Of a stretch of DNA of 47,569 bases, positions 7,946 to 16,235 are shown one piece after another; positions within the stretch are counted from its first letter, which is position 1, and each line of letters begins with the position of its first letter. The notes beneath the pieces are model-generated. The model was not told where the DNA came from, ran no database searches, and saw nothing but the letters and a program-made list of their open reading frames with translations. Both the position numbers and the translations under genes were made by a program. Origin of the DNA: Streptomyces calvus (GTDB lineage Bacteria > Actinomycetota > Actinomycetes > Streptomycetales > Streptomycetaceae); contig NZ_VCNP01000026.1 in assembly GCF_006782915.1 (NCBI RefSeq), positions 1 to 47,569 on the forward strand, read 5' to 3'.

Positions 7946-9001
7946 TCAGCCCCTTGCGTTCTCGGCGGTGGTTCCTCCACCGGCGTCGGCGGGCGAACCC
8001 GGAGCGCCCTGTGCGCCCGGCTGCCCAGTATCCCCCTCGTCCGCCGAATCCGTTGTGTCGGCGAGGAGTTCACGGAAGGCCAGGGCCACGGTCTCGGGGT
8101 ATTCCATCATCGCCACGTGCCCCGCGTCCGGGAGTGTCACCAGCCGGGAGTCACGGAACGCGCGCGCCGACCGCTGCGCCATGCGGAAGCCGACGAGCTG
8201 GTCCCGGCCGCCGTAGATGAGCAGGGTCGGCGCGAGCACCCGCTCGGCCTGGCGCCACAGCCCCTGCTGCCCACCCAGCATGTAGGCGCTGACGAGGCCC
8301 CGTGCGGAGCGCGCCATCGCGTCCCAGAAGTACGGCAGCCGCAGTCGCCGCTCCATCTCCTGCACGGCGTGGCGGAACCCTTCCGGCGTGACCCGCGCGG
8401 GGTCGCCGTAGCAGAGCTGCATCACGCCGCGGACCCGCTGCTCCGCCGTCCACTCACGGGTCATGCGGCTGAACAGTGTGACGACCCCGGGCAGCGCCAG
8501 CAGTCCGGTCGGCACGGCGGTGCGCTGCACCCGCAGCTCCGGCAGGGCCGGCGACACGAGCGTGAGCGTGCGGACCAGGTCGGGGCGTACGGCGGCGACC
8601 CGGGTCGCGACGGCGCCGCCGAGCGAGTTGCCGAAGAGGTGCACCGGGCCGTGGCCGACGGTGTCCAGGTAGCGGATCACGGCGCGTGCGTGCGCGGTGA
8701 TGGAGTAGTCGCCGTCGTCCGGCGGCGGCGAGTCGCCGAAGCCCGGCAGGTCCACGGCCTCACCGGCGACGACGTCGTCCAGCAGCGCCATGAGGGACGA
8801 CCAGTTCAGGGAGGAACCGCCGAGTCCGTGGACGTAGAGAGCGGTCGGCAGGCCCTGTCGCGCGGGCGGTCTGGATCGCACCGACAGGGTGACCCCGGGC
8901 AGTTCCACCGACCGGAGCCGCTCACCCTCGTGCACCTTGACGGCCGCCGCTCCGGACAGCGCGTCGGCGGGCGGCACGAAGGGCAGCTCGGTCGAAGACA
9001 T
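7946..9001 (-). CDS. alpha/beta hydrolase
   Basis: 351 residues. YVHGLGGSSLNW is the oxyanion region, FGNSLGG the nucleophile elbow (GxSxG), GGRDQLV a candidate acid turn, and DAGHVAMMEYPE the catalytic His. This is the canonical serine hydrolase set. The C-terminal 35 residues are a Gly/Ala-rich tail. No signal peptide is visible, so it is probably cytoplasmic. Substrate cannot be read from sequence. It is the first gene of a two-gene operon with the DUF3152 protein. The start has no ribosome site but has a -10-like hexamer 6 nt upstream. Confidence 0.88.
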   Translation of the reverse strand: MSSTELPFVPPADALSGAAAVKVHEGERLRSVELPGVTLSVRSRPPARQGLPTALYVHGLGGSSLNWSSLMALLDDVVAGEAVDLPGFGDSPPPDDGDYSITAHARAVIRYLDTVGHGPVHLFGNSLGGAVATRVAAVRPDLVRTLTLVSPALPELRVQRTAVPTGLLALPGVVTLFSRMTREWTAEQRVRGVMQLCYGDPARVTPEGFRHAVQEMERRLRLPYFWDAMARSARGLVSAYMLGGQQGLWRQAERVLAPTLLIYGGRDQLVGFRMAQRSARAFRDSRLVTLPDAGHVAMMEYPETVALAFRELLADTTDSADEGDTGQPGAQGAPGSPADAGGGTTAENARG

Positions 9002-9013
9002 GCGGCAATGTTA
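9002..9013 (-). promoter_or_regulatory. leaderless-type promoter of the alpha/beta hydrolase
   Basis: On the minus strand TAACAT, then TGCCGC (6 nt), then ATG. A start site about 7 nt after the -10 would fall on the A of ATG. There is no Shine-Dalgarno sequence. Confidence 0.45.
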
Positions 9014-9204
9014 CGAGACGATCACGCACTGATTCATGTGTTCGCCGTCACAGGGAGATACCGGTCCGGCATCCGGGTGCGCGGACCGTCACGTCCCGGT
9101 CGCGGATCGCATAGCGTCCGGATCGGGTGTCTCCTAGGCACGTGGAGCGGGCACCCGGATGTGGCCCCTGCATCCACAGGGACGTTCCAGGAAGGGAGCC
9201 CAGC

Positions 9205-9432
9205 ATGGCCGTAGACCCGACCGACCCCGAGACCTTCGAGGAAGCCGAGGGCGTCCGGGAGGACCAGGAGTACGACGTCGAGGCGCCCGAGGGCGACGCG
9301 GCCGAACAGCAGGCGGACGTGAAGCCGGACCGCGACGACCCGATGACGGGCGTCGACCCCGACCGCGCGAACGAGGCGGACCTGGTGGAACAGGCCCGGA
9401 TCGTCTCCCTCGACGAGGACGACTACCGGTGA
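9205..9432 (+). CDS. small acidic hypothetical protein
   Basis: 75 residues, very rich in Asp and Glu (MAVDPTDPETFEEAEGVRED), with no hydrophobic segment or known motif that I recognise. GAAGGGAG stands just before the ATG, which decides this start over the longer frame. It is divergent from the hydrolase operon. Its size and composition suggest a soluble, partly disordered protein. Confidence 0.72.
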   Translation: MAVDPTDPETFEEAEGVREDQEYDVEAPEGDAAEQQADVKPDRDDPMTGVDPDRANEADLVEQARIVSLDEDDYR

Positions 9433-9631
9433 AGCATGCCGACGAGTACGCCGCCGTCGGACAGTGAGGAGGCCACTTCTTGCCCGCTCTGACACCTTTT
9501 GAAACCGTCCGTATGGCTTTCAGCGCCGTCCGGTCCGTGAAATTCTGCGTTCTCACCGCGCACACCACGGTTACCGAAAAGTACGATGGCGGCGCGGGTC
9601 ACACCGCACGTGGACGACAATGGGAGGCGGC

Positions 9632-10276
9632 GTGACAGCCATCGAGCAGACAGAGGCGGTACGCCCGAGGGGTACACGCCTGCCGCGCCGTGCCCGGCGG
9701 AACCAGTTGCTGGGCGCCGCCCAGGAGGTCTTCGTCGCGCAGGGGTACCACTCGGCCGCGATGGACGACATCGCCGAACGCGCCGGCGTCAGCAAGCCGG
9801 TGCTCTACCAGCACTTCCCGGGCAAGCTGGATCTCTACCTCGCGCTGCTGGACCAGCACTGCGAGGCCCTGATCCAGTCGGTGCGCCAGGCGCTGGCGTC
9901 GACGACGGACAACAAGCAGCGCGTCCGGGCGACCATGGACGCGTACTTCGCTTACGTCGAGGACGACGGCGGCGCCTTCCGCCTGGTCTTCGAGTCGGAC
10001 CTGACGAACGAGCCCGCGGTGCGCGAGCGCGTCGACAAGGTGACCAACGAGTGCGCGGAGGCGATCTGTGACGTGATCGCCGAGGACACCGGGCTGTCGC
10101 GGGCGGAGTCGATGCTGCTCGCCTCGGGGCTCGGCGGTCTCGCCCAGGTGGTGGCGCGGTCCTGGCTGCACAGCGACCGCAGCGTGCCCCGCGACCAGGC
10201 GGTGCAGCTGCTGACATCGTTGGCCTGGCGCGGCATCGCCGGGTTCCCGTTGCACGGCACCGAGCAGCACCACTGA
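9632..10276 (+). CDS. TetR/AcrR family transcriptional regulator
   Basis: 214 residues. The N-terminal helix-turn-helix contains MDDIAERAGVSKPVLYQHFPGKLDLYLALL, split here as two adjoining parts: MDDIAERAGVSKPVLYQHF and PGKLDLYLALL. A helical ligand domain follows. The GTG at 9632 has GGAGGCGG directly upstream, so it is preferred to the ATG at 9620. The gene precedes DUF3107. The target and ligand are unknown, and no clear inverted repeat was found near its own start. Confidence 0.88.
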   Translation: MTAIEQTEAVRPRGTRLPRRARRNQLLGAAQEVFVAQGYHSAAMDDIAERAGVSKPVLYQHFPGKLDLYLALLDQHCEALIQSVRQALASTTDNKQRVRATMDAYFAYVEDDGGAFRLVFESDLTNEPAVRERVDKVTNECAEAICDVIAEDTGLSRAESMLLASGLGGLAQVVARSWLHSDRSVPRDQAVQLLTSLAWRGIAGFPLHGTEQHH

Positions 10277-10429
10277 GCACACGCGGCGGGCGCCGGCGGT
10301 CCTTTGTTCCCGTCGGCTGTTCGCTCCTGGCGTGGCCGGGCGCAGCGTGTGCGTCCCCTCACCGGGCTAATGTGTGCTGGTACGGCGCGGAAGGTCGCGC
10401 ACTTCACTGACCGTCGGAGGGACATAGCC

Positions 10430-10657
10430 GTGGAGGTCAAGATCGGCGTGCAGCACGCGCCCCGCGAGATCGTTCTGGAGAGCGGTCAGAGCGCCGAGGA
10501 GGTCGAGCGCGTGGTGGCCGAGGCACTGGCCGGGAAGTCGCAGCTGCTGAGCCTCGTGGACGAGCACGGCCGCAAGATCCTGGTCCCGGCCGACCGTCTC
10601 GCCTACGTCGAGATCGGCGAGCCGGCCCCGCGCAAGGTGGGCTTCGGCGCGCTGTAG
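10430..10657 (+). CDS. DUF3107 family protein
   Basis: 75 residues, GTG start with CGGAGGG 8 nt upstream. The sequence VEVKIGVQHAPREIVLE through GRKILVPADRLAYVEIG is the DUF3107 type, common next to a TetR regulator and an RNA helicase in actinobacteria. Function is unknown. It is probably cytoplasmic. A strong hairpin follows. Confidence 0.88.
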   Translation: MEVKIGVQHAPREIVLESGQSAEEVERVVAEALAGKSQLLSLVDEHGRKILVPADRLAYVEIGEPAPRKVGFGAL

Positions 10658-10675
10658 GCGACGCCCGGACGTCAC

Positions 10676-10711
10676 GGAGGGCCCGGCGGTTCAACAACCG
10701 CCGGGCCCTCC
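10676..10711 (+). terminator. strong hairpin after DUF3107
   Basis: A perfect 16-bp stem (GGAGGGCCCGGCGGTT with its complement) and a CAAC loop. There is no U-tract, as is common for Streptomyces terminators. Confidence 0.8.
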
Positions 10712-10783
10712 CGCGTCCCCGCCGGGCCCTCCCGCGTCCCCGCCGGGCCCTGCTGCGTCCCCGCCGGGCCCTGCTTCGTCTCT
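10700..10783. repeat. 21-bp tandem repeat, 4 units
   Basis: Four units of the type cgccgggccctcccgcgtcc (21 bp), starting inside the right arm of the terminator. The later units diverge (ctgctgcg, ctgcttcg). It seems the terminator arm itself was copied. Confidence 0.85.
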
Positions 10784-10792
10784 TCCGGTCGT

Positions 10793-10860
10793 CCGGTTCC
10801 TGCCGACACCCGGTTCCTGCCGACACCCGGTTCCTGCCGACACCCGGTTCCTGCCGTCAC
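10793..10860. repeat. 17-bp tandem repeat, 4 units
   Basis: Four adjoining units of ccggttcctgccgacac; the fourth differs by one base. It is non-coding in any frame I would accept. Confidence 0.92.
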
Positions 10861-10898
10861 CCACTCGCACGCCCTACGCGGTGACCACTCGACACCTT

Positions 10899-10980
10899 GC
10901 ACGGCGACCACGCACACGTCCCGCACGGCGACCACGCACACGCACTGCACGGCGACCACGCACACGCACTGCACGGCGAG
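10899..10980. repeat. 24-bp tandem repeat, about 3.4 units
   Basis: gcacggcgaccacgcacacg begins at 10899, 10923 and 10947 with a partial copy at 10971, a period of 24 bp. Degenerate units of about 23 bp (cccgagcgccgaacggtcgtg type) follow to about 11060. The rest of the 548-bp gap, to 11205, shows no gene; aagtgcttcacagggaggat near 11111 is the only less GC-rich part. Confidence 0.88.
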
Positions 10981-11205
10981 CAGTCATACGCCCCGAGCGT
11001 CGAACGCTCGTGCACCCCGAGCGCCGAACGGTCGTGCGCCCCGCGAGCCGAAGGGTCGTACGCGCGTACGCCATCGCGCGGTCCGTGGACGCGTCCTCAC
11101 GGACGGAGCACAAGTGCTTCACAGGGAGGATTGAATTCCGCAGGTCAGGGGTAAGACGGGCTACGACCGAAACGAGCAGGCCGGCCATGTGGGAGGGACC
11201 CCGAC

Positions 11206-11475
11206 ATGCTCTTGGAAGCGCTCAGCTCCGCGATCCTCGGCCTGGCTCTGGCGTGGGCGGCGTCCCGCCGCCTGCCGCACCGTCTCCCCGACCGCACCCT
11301 GGTGCTGCCCACCGGCGTGGCCGGGGCCCTGTTCGGCGCCTTCGTCATGAACATCGCGCTGGACGCCGGCAGTCTGCCGGCGGTCCTGCTCGGCGCGGTG
11401 GTCGTGTCCGTGGCGTCGCTGTCGCTGCTGCTGCGCCCGGCGGGAAGACTCCGCCGCCGATCGGCGACCGCCTGA
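11206..11475 (+). CDS. small integral membrane protein
   Basis: 89 residues with about three hydrophobic segments (EALSSAILGLALAWAASR, LPTGVAGALFGAFVMNIAL and LPAVLLGAVVVSVASLSLLL) and a basic C-terminus RRRSATA. GTGGGAGG precedes the ATG. It is convergent with the ferritin-like gene, 56 nt away. I do not recognise a family beyond a small membrane protein. Confidence 0.75.
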   Translation: MLLEALSSAILGLALAWAASRRLPHRLPDRTLVLPTGVAGALFGAFVMNIALDAGSLPAVLLGAVVVSVASLSLLLRPAGRLRRRSATA

Positions 11476-11531
11476 CCGGCCGCCGATGGTGGCGCAGGGG
11501 GTGATCCGGCCCCCGGGCCCGGTCCGGTGGA

Positions 11532-12287
11532 TCAGGCCGCCAGGCCCAGTGCCGCCATGCGCTTGGTGTGCGCCTCGGTGATCCGGGAGAACATCTTGCC
11601 GACCTCGGCGAGGTCGAACCCGTCCGCGACACCGCCCACGAGCATCGTGGACAGGGCGTCGCGGTCGGCGACCACCCGCTGGGACTGCGACAGGGCCTCA
11701 CCCATCAGCCGCCGCGCCCACAGCGCGAGCCGCCCGCCCACGCGCGGGTCGGCGTCGATCGCCGCGCGCACCTTCTCCACGGCGAAACCGCCGTGGCCCG
11801 TGTCGTCCAGCACGGCCAGCACCAGGGCGCGGGTGTCGGCGTCCAGACGGGCCGCGACCTCCCGGTAGAAGTCACTGGCGATGGAGTCACCGACGTACGC
11901 CTTGACCAGCCCTTCCAGCCAGTCGGACGGCGCCGTCTGCTTGTGGAAGCCGTCGTACGCGGCGACGAAGGGCTCCATCGCGCGCGTCGGCTCCTCACCG
12001 ATCTCGGCGAGCCGGTCGCGCAGCCGCTCGAAGTGGTGGAACTCAGCCGAGGCCATCTTCGCCAGCTCCGCCTTGTCCGCCAGCGTGGGCGCCAGCTTGG
12101 CGTCCTCCGCGAGCCGCTCGAACGCCGCGAGCTCCCCGTAGGCGAGCGCGCCGAGCAGGTCCACGACAGCGGCGCGGTACTGGGGGTCGGCGGAGGCGGC
12201 CGCCCAGTCCATGGCGGCGACACCGGTGTGTCCGGCGGGGGTCTCGGGGCTGTCCGCGGCGTTGTCAGGCTTGTCAGAGCTCGTCAT
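11532..12287 (-). CDS. ferritin-like fold protein, MiaE-type hydroxylase candidate
   Basis: 251 residues, all-helical. The metal-ligand candidates YGELAAFERLAEDAK and SAEFHHFERLRDRLAE occupy the first helical pair, and a second half around DTGHGGFAVEKVRAAI supplies more. It resembles the diiron tRNA-(2-methylthio-cis-ribozeatin) hydroxylase fold. No ribosome site precedes the ATG at 12287, but a -10-like hexamer lies 7 nt upstream. A frame extending upstream to 12509 has no support. The exact reaction is uncertain. Confidence 0.82.
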   Translation of the reverse strand: MTSSDKPDNAADSPETPAGHTGVAAMDWAAASADPQYRAAVVDLLGALAYGELAAFERLAEDAKLAPTLADKAELAKMASAEFHHFERLRDRLAEIGEEPTRAMEPFVAAYDGFHKQTAPSDWLEGLVKAYVGDSIASDFYREVAARLDADTRALVLAVLDDTGHGGFAVEKVRAAIDADPRVGGRLALWARRLMGEALSQSQRVVADRDALSTMLVGGVADGFDLAEVGKMFSRITEAHTKRMAALGLAA

Positions 12288-12300
12288 GAAGCGCACAATA
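12288..12300 (-). promoter_or_regulatory. leaderless-type promoter of the ferritin-like gene
   Basis: On the minus strand TATTGT, then GCGCTTC (7 nt), then ATG, with no Shine-Dalgarno sequence. Confidence 0.45.
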
Positions 12301-12674
12301 GCCCGCTTGTCGCGCCCCGGAAGGGCCTGGTCAATCAGTGTGACGACGACTACGTGACCAAATCGGCCATGGCGTGTGCGCGAATCCGGGGTATGGTGGT
12401 AATGCGCCTGCTGAGCACTCTGACGTACTCGACAGGCCGTATGTATGAGGATGCCCGGTCGGTGGCCCGATCGGCTCCGACCCGACAGCCCTCCCTGACC
12501 GTGCGGCACATCGCGTACGACGATCGGAGGGAACCCTCAGCGGTACGAGCGCTAGAGCGTCGGCAGTGGTCCCGTGTCCTACGGCCCCGCCCGTAAGGCA
12601 GCCGATGTCCCCGGCACGGTCCTTACACGACCCCCGCGCTCGCCTCGCACCGCGCACACAGAAGAGGCAGCACC
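12301..12674 (+). other. long 5' region of the helicase gene, no accepted gene
   Basis: About 375 bp between the divergent ferritin-like gene and the helicase. TATGGT at 12392-12397 is a possible -10. An open frame with ATG at 12393 and 12402 ends at TAA 12594, in the helicase frame, but has no ribosome site and odd codon use, so I do not call it. The segment cgtacgacgatcggagggaa to about 12570 contains self-complementary pieces (ggtacgagcgctagagcg), so a structured leader is plausible, as for autoregulated RNA helicases. Confidence 0.4.
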
Positions 12675-15137
12675 CTGACTACGACGTTCCGAGAGCTCGG
12701 GATCCTCCCCGAGACCGCCGAGGCCCTGGAAGCCGTCGGCATCATCACTCCCTTCCCCATCCAGGAAATGACGCTCCCCGTGGCCCTGACGGGCACGGAC
12801 GTCATCGGCCAGGCCAAGACCGGCACCGGAAAGACGCTTGGCTTCGGCCTTCCGCTCCTCGAGCGCGTCACCGTTCCCGCCGATGTCGAGGCGGGCCGCG
12901 CGAAGCCCGAGGACCTCACCGACACGCCGCAGGCGCTCGTCGTCGTGCCCACGCGCGAGCTGTGCACGCAGGTCACCAACGACCTGCTGACCGCCGGCAA
13001 GGTGCGCAACGTGCGCGTCACCGCGATCTACGGCGGCCGCGCCTACGAGCCGCAGGTCGAGGCGTTGAAGCAGGGCGTCGACGTGGTCGTCGGCACGCCG
13101 GGCCGGCTGCTGGACCTCGCCGGGCAGAAGAAGCTGAACCTGAAGCACGTGAAGGCGCTCGTCCTCGATGAGGCCGACGAGATGCTCGACCTGGGCTTCC
13201 TGCCCGACGTCGAGAAGATCATCAACCTGCTTCCGGTGAAGCGCCAGACGATGCTGTTCTCGGCCACCATGCCGGGCGCGGTGATCGGTCTGGCCCGGCG
13301 CTACATGTCGCAGCCCACGCACATCCGTGCCACCGCGCCGGACGACGAGGGCGCGACGGTCGCGAACACCACGCAGTTCGTCTACCGCGCGCACAACATG
13401 GACAAGCCCGAGATGGTCGCGCGGATCCTGCAGGCCGAGAGTCGCGGCCTGGCCATGATCTTCTGCCGCACCAAGCGCACCGCCGCCGATCTCGCCGACC
13501 AGCTCAAGCAGCGCGGCTTCGCCTCCGGCGCGGTCCACGGCGACCTCGGCCAGGGCGCGCGCGAACAGGCGCTGCGGGCGTTCCGCAACGGCAAGGTGGA
13601 CGTGCTCGTCTGCACCGACGTCGCCGCCCGCGGCATCGACGTCGAAGGCGTGACGCACGTCATCAACTACCAGTCGCCCGAGGAAGAGAAGACGTATCTG
13701 CACCGCATCGGCCGGACCGGTCGCGCGGGCGCCAAGGGTACGGCGATCACGCTGGTGGACTGGGACGACATCCCGCGCTGGCAGCTGATCAACAAGGCTC
13801 TCGACCTGGGCTTCAGCGACCCGCCGGAGACGTACTCCACCTCTCCGCACCTGTACACCGACCTCGGCATTCCCGAGGGCACCAAGGGTGTCCTGCCGCG
13901 CTCGGAGCGCACGCGCGCCGGGCTCGACGCGGAGGAGCTGGAGGACCTGGGCGAGCCGGGCGGCCGTGGGCCGCGCGGACGCGGCGGCCGCAACGGACGC
14001 GGTGACTCCCGTCCGGCCGAGCAGGAGGCCACGACCCGCACGCCGCGGCGCCGCCGCCGTACGCGGGGCGGTACGCCGCTGGACGAGGCCGCGCAGCAGC
14101 AGCCCGTGAGCCCGGCCGCCGAAGGCGCCGACGAGGCGGAGGCCGCGCCGCGCACCCCGCGCCGCCGTCGCCGGACCCGCGGCGGAGTCCCGGCCGGGAC
14201 GGCCGCGCCGGTCGAGACGGCCGCCGGCGAGCAGGCGGAGGCGGCCGTGGACACGGCCGGAGGCACGAGCGTGGACGCCACCGAGGCGCCCGCGAAGCCG
14301 CGCCGTCGCCGGACCCGCAGGACGGCCGAGACGGCAGCGGTAGAGGCAGTGGAAGCGGTGCACGCCCCGGAGACGGTGGCCGCCGTGGACACGGTCGAGG
14401 CCGTGGCCGCTCCGGTGATCGCGGAGGCCGAGGCCCCGGTGGCCGAGCCCCGCCGGACCCGCACCCGTACCCGCAGGACCGCGGTGGAGGCCGAGACGGT
14501 GGTCGACACCGCCGCGGCGGGAGCCGAGCCGGTCGAGACGGCTCAGGCGCCGCAGACGGTCGAGGCCAAGCCGCGCCGGACGCGGAAGACCGCGGCCAAG
14601 AAGGCCGAGGCCGCCGTCGACACCGCCGAGACCGCCACGACGGTCGAGACGGTGGAAGCCAAGCCGCGCCGGACGCGCAAGGCCACGGCCAAGAAGGCCG
14701 AGACCGCCGTCGACACCGCCGAAGCCACCGAGGCCAAGCCCCGACGCCGCACCCGCAAGACCGCCGACGCCACCCCGGCCGGCGCCGACATCCCCGCGCA
14801 GCCCGCGCAGGACCCCGAGGCGACGGAAACGGCCGCGGCCAAGCCGCGCCGGACGCGGAAGCCCGCGGCCAAGAAGGCCGCGACCGCCGTCGACACCGCT
14901 GAAGCCACCGAGGCCAAGTTCCGACGCCGCACCCGCAGGACCGCCGCCGCCACCCCGGCCGGCGCCGACATCCCCGCGCAGACCGCGCAGGAACCGGAGG
15001 CGACGGAAACGGCCGAGGCCAAGCCGCGCCGGACCCGGAAGACCGCCGCTGCCGCGCAGGAGACCGACGGCACGGCAGCGCCGAAGCCCCGGCGGGCCCG
15101 CAAGACGGCGGCCGCCGCGGAGTCCGCGGAAGGCTGA
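12675..15137 (+). CDS. DEAD-box RNA helicase with basic repeat tail; apparent CTG start
   Basis: ATP-dependent RNA unwinding enzyme, 820 residues if read from CTG 12675. Seen are the Q motif (PFPIQ, about 26-30), motif I AKTGTGKT (47-54), DEAD (about 165), SAT (about 194) and HRIGRTGR (about 341). An RGG-like PRGRGGRNGRG follows. The 390-residue tail is Ala/Lys/Arg-rich, with PRRRRRTRGG and KPRRTRKTAAKKA repeats like histone-H1 tails, presumably RNA-binding. Between the in-frame stop at 12594 and 12675 there is no ATG, GTG or TTG. The first ATG (12768) would delete the Q motif, while CTG has AAGAGG 7 nt upstream. So CTG initiation is the best reading. Confidence 0.93.
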   Translation: MTTTFRELGILPETAEALEAVGIITPFPIQEMTLPVALTGTDVIGQAKTGTGKTLGFGLPLLERVTVPADVEAGRAKPEDLTDTPQALVVVPTRELCTQVTNDLLTAGKVRNVRVTAIYGGRAYEPQVEALKQGVDVVVGTPGRLLDLAGQKKLNLKHVKALVLDEADEMLDLGFLPDVEKIINLLPVKRQTMLFSATMPGAVIGLARRYMSQPTHIRATAPDDEGATVANTTQFVYRAHNMDKPEMVARILQAESRGLAMIFCRTKRTAADLADQLKQRGFASGAVHGDLGQGAREQALRAFRNGKVDVLVCTDVAARGIDVEGVTHVINYQSPEEEKTYLHRIGRTGRAGAKGTAITLVDWDDIPRWQLINKALDLGFSDPPETYSTSPHLYTDLGIPEGTKGVLPRSERTRAGLDAEELEDLGEPGGRGPRGRGGRNGRGDSRPAEQEATTRTPRRRRRTRGGTPLDEAAQQQPVSPAAEGADEAEAAPRTPRRRRRTRGGVPAGTAAPVETAAGEQAEAAVDTAGGTSVDATEAPAKPRRRRTRRTAETAAVEAVEAVHAPETVAAVDTVEAVAAPVIAEAEAPVAEPRRTRTRTRRTAVEAETVVDTAAAGAEPVETAQAPQTVEAKPRRTRKTAAKKAEAAVDTAETATTVETVEAKPRRTRKATAKKAETAVDTAEATEAKPRRRTRKTADATPAGADIPAQPAQDPEATETAAAKPRRTRKPAAKKAATAVDTAEATEAKFRRRTRRTAAATPAGADIPAQTAQEPEATETAEAKPRRTRKTAAAAQETDGTAAPKPRRARKTAAAAESAEG
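14724..15053 (+). repeat. 180-bp duplication in the helicase tail
   Basis: gccaccgaggccaag recurs at 14724 and 14904, exactly 180 bp (60 codons) apart. The two copies are nearly identical through ATPAGADIPAQ and EATETA. The second copy is shorter. This is a recent in-frame duplication. Confidence 0.9.
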
Positions 15138-15146
15138 CGCATCGCA

Positions 15147-15186
15147 CCGACGGCCCGGTCCCTCAATCGAGGGGCCGGGCCGTCGG
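15147..15186 (+). terminator. terminator after the helicase
   Basis: CCGACGGCCCGG-TCCCTC pairs with GAGGGG-CCGGGCCGTCGG around an AATC loop, 10 nt past the stop codon. Confidence 0.8.
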
Positions 15187-15201
15187 CGTCCCCGCACCCG
15201 C

Positions 15202-15213
15202 TACCCTCACCCC
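15202..15213 (+). promoter_or_regulatory. leaderless-type promoter of the 15214 hydrolase
   Basis: TACCCT, then CACCCC (6 nt), then GTG. No ribosome site is present. Confidence 0.45.
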
Positions 15214-16194
15214 GTGACCGGCTACTCCTCCCCCGCCCCGCCCCACGCCCACTCCCGCCGACTCCGCACCGCGCGCGGGGAGTTCGCCGTCGTGGACGTG
15301 TCACCGGCCGCCGGGGTCCCGGTCCGGGGAACCGCGTTGCTGCTGCCCGGCTACACCGGCAGCAAGGAGGACTTCACGCTGATCCACGAGCCGCTGGCCG
15401 CGCGCGGCTACCGCACGGTCGCCGTGGACGGACGGGGCCAGTACGAGTCCGACGGTCCCGCCGACGACGAAGCGACCTACGCGCAGGACGAGTTGGCGCG
15501 CGACGTGCTCGCGCAGGCGCGGGCGGTCGGTGCGCCCGTGCATCTCGTCGGCCATTCGCTCGGCGGCCTGATCGCCCGCGCCGCCGTCCTCCTGGACCAC
15601 TCGCCGTTCCGCTCGCTCACGCTCGTCTCCTCCGGCCCCGCGCGGATCTCCGTCTCCCAGGAGCAGCGGGTGAAACTGCTGCGGGACGCCCTGGCGGTGA
15701 TGTCGATGGCCGAGTGCTGGGAGGCGATCCTGGCCATGGGGCCGCCGGAGGAGGTGGGCGGTCCGGCGCGCGGACTCGGCGGTCAGGACCACCTGCGGCG
15801 CCGCTGGCTGAGTACGAGCCCGGCGCAACTGCTGGTCACCGGGCGCCAGTTGTGCACCGAGCCGGACCGGGTGGCCGAACTGGCCGCCGTACCGCTGCCC
15901 TTCCACGTCCTGTCGGGCGCGTACGACGACACCTGGCCGGTGCCCGACCTGGACGAGATGGCACGGCGGCTGGCGGCGCACCGCACCGTGGTCGACGGGG
16001 CCGAGCACTCACCCGCCGCGGACCGCCCCGGACCGACCGCCCGCGCACTCGCCGACTTCTGGGACACCCACGCCACGCCGCAACACCCGGATACCACCCA
16101 CAGCCCCCGTAGCACCGACAGCACCGACAGCACCGACAGCACCGACAGCACCGACAGCAGCGTCCACGACGACCGCGGCAGCCGGAGCCGCTAG
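15214..16194 (+). CDS. alpha/beta hydrolase with Ser-Thr-Asp repeat tail
   Basis: 326 residues. LLLPGYTGSKEDF gives the oxyanion region, VGHSLGGLIAR the nucleophile elbow, SGAYDDTWP the acid, and DGAEHSPAADRP the His. This is a lysophospholipase/carboxylesterase-like serine hydrolase of unknown substrate. The C-terminal 40 residues are a disordered tail with STD repeated five times (9-bp agcaccgac units). The GTG start appears leaderless. Its TAG stop lies inside a second 9-bp repeat shared with the opposing gene. Confidence 0.88.
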   Translation: MTGYSSPAPPHAHSRRLRTARGEFAVVDVSPAAGVPVRGTALLLPGYTGSKEDFTLIHEPLAARGYRTVAVDGRGQYESDGPADDEATYAQDELARDVLAQARAVGAPVHLVGHSLGGLIARAAVLLDHSPFRSLTLVSSGPARISVSQEQRVKLLRDALAVMSMAECWEAILAMGPPEEVGGPARGLGGQDHLRRRWLSTSPAQLLVTGRQLCTEPDRVAELAAVPLPFHVLSGAYDDTWPVPDLDEMARRLAAHRTVVDGAEHSPAADRPGPTARALADFWDTHATPQHPDTTHSPRSTDSTDSTDSTDSTDSSVHDDRGSRSR

Positions 16195-16235
16195 TACTGC
16201 TAGTACTGCTAGTACTGCTAGTACTGCTAGTACTG
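16191..16235. repeat. 9-bp repeat (CTAGTACTG) x5 supplying both stop codons
   Basis: Five exact copies between two convergent genes. The first TAG (16192-16194) stops the plus-strand hydrolase. Read on the minus strand the last unit CAGTACTAG gives Gln-Tyr-stop and ends the NYN gene at 16227. AGTACT inside each unit is palindromic. Confidence 0.97.

Noticed and set aside
9429..9467. GTGA-coupled 12-codon ORF after the acidic protein
   Set aside because: Too short and without any support beyond the overlap.
10672..10974. Minus-strand repeat ORF (VCVVAVQ and EGPAGT units)
   Set aside because: It reads through three unrelated non-coding tandem repeats and has no ribosome site or codon bias.
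10700..10980. CRISPR array
   Set aside because: Units are directly adjacent without unique spacers and there are no cas genes.
12393..12596. Possible upstream ORF of 68 codons in the helicase frame
   Set aside because: No ribosome site and atypical codon use; kept only as a note on the leader.
12579..15197. An 872-codon open frame antisense to the helicase
   Set aside because: It mirrors the GC-rich helicase codons; there is no family resemblance and no ribosome site.
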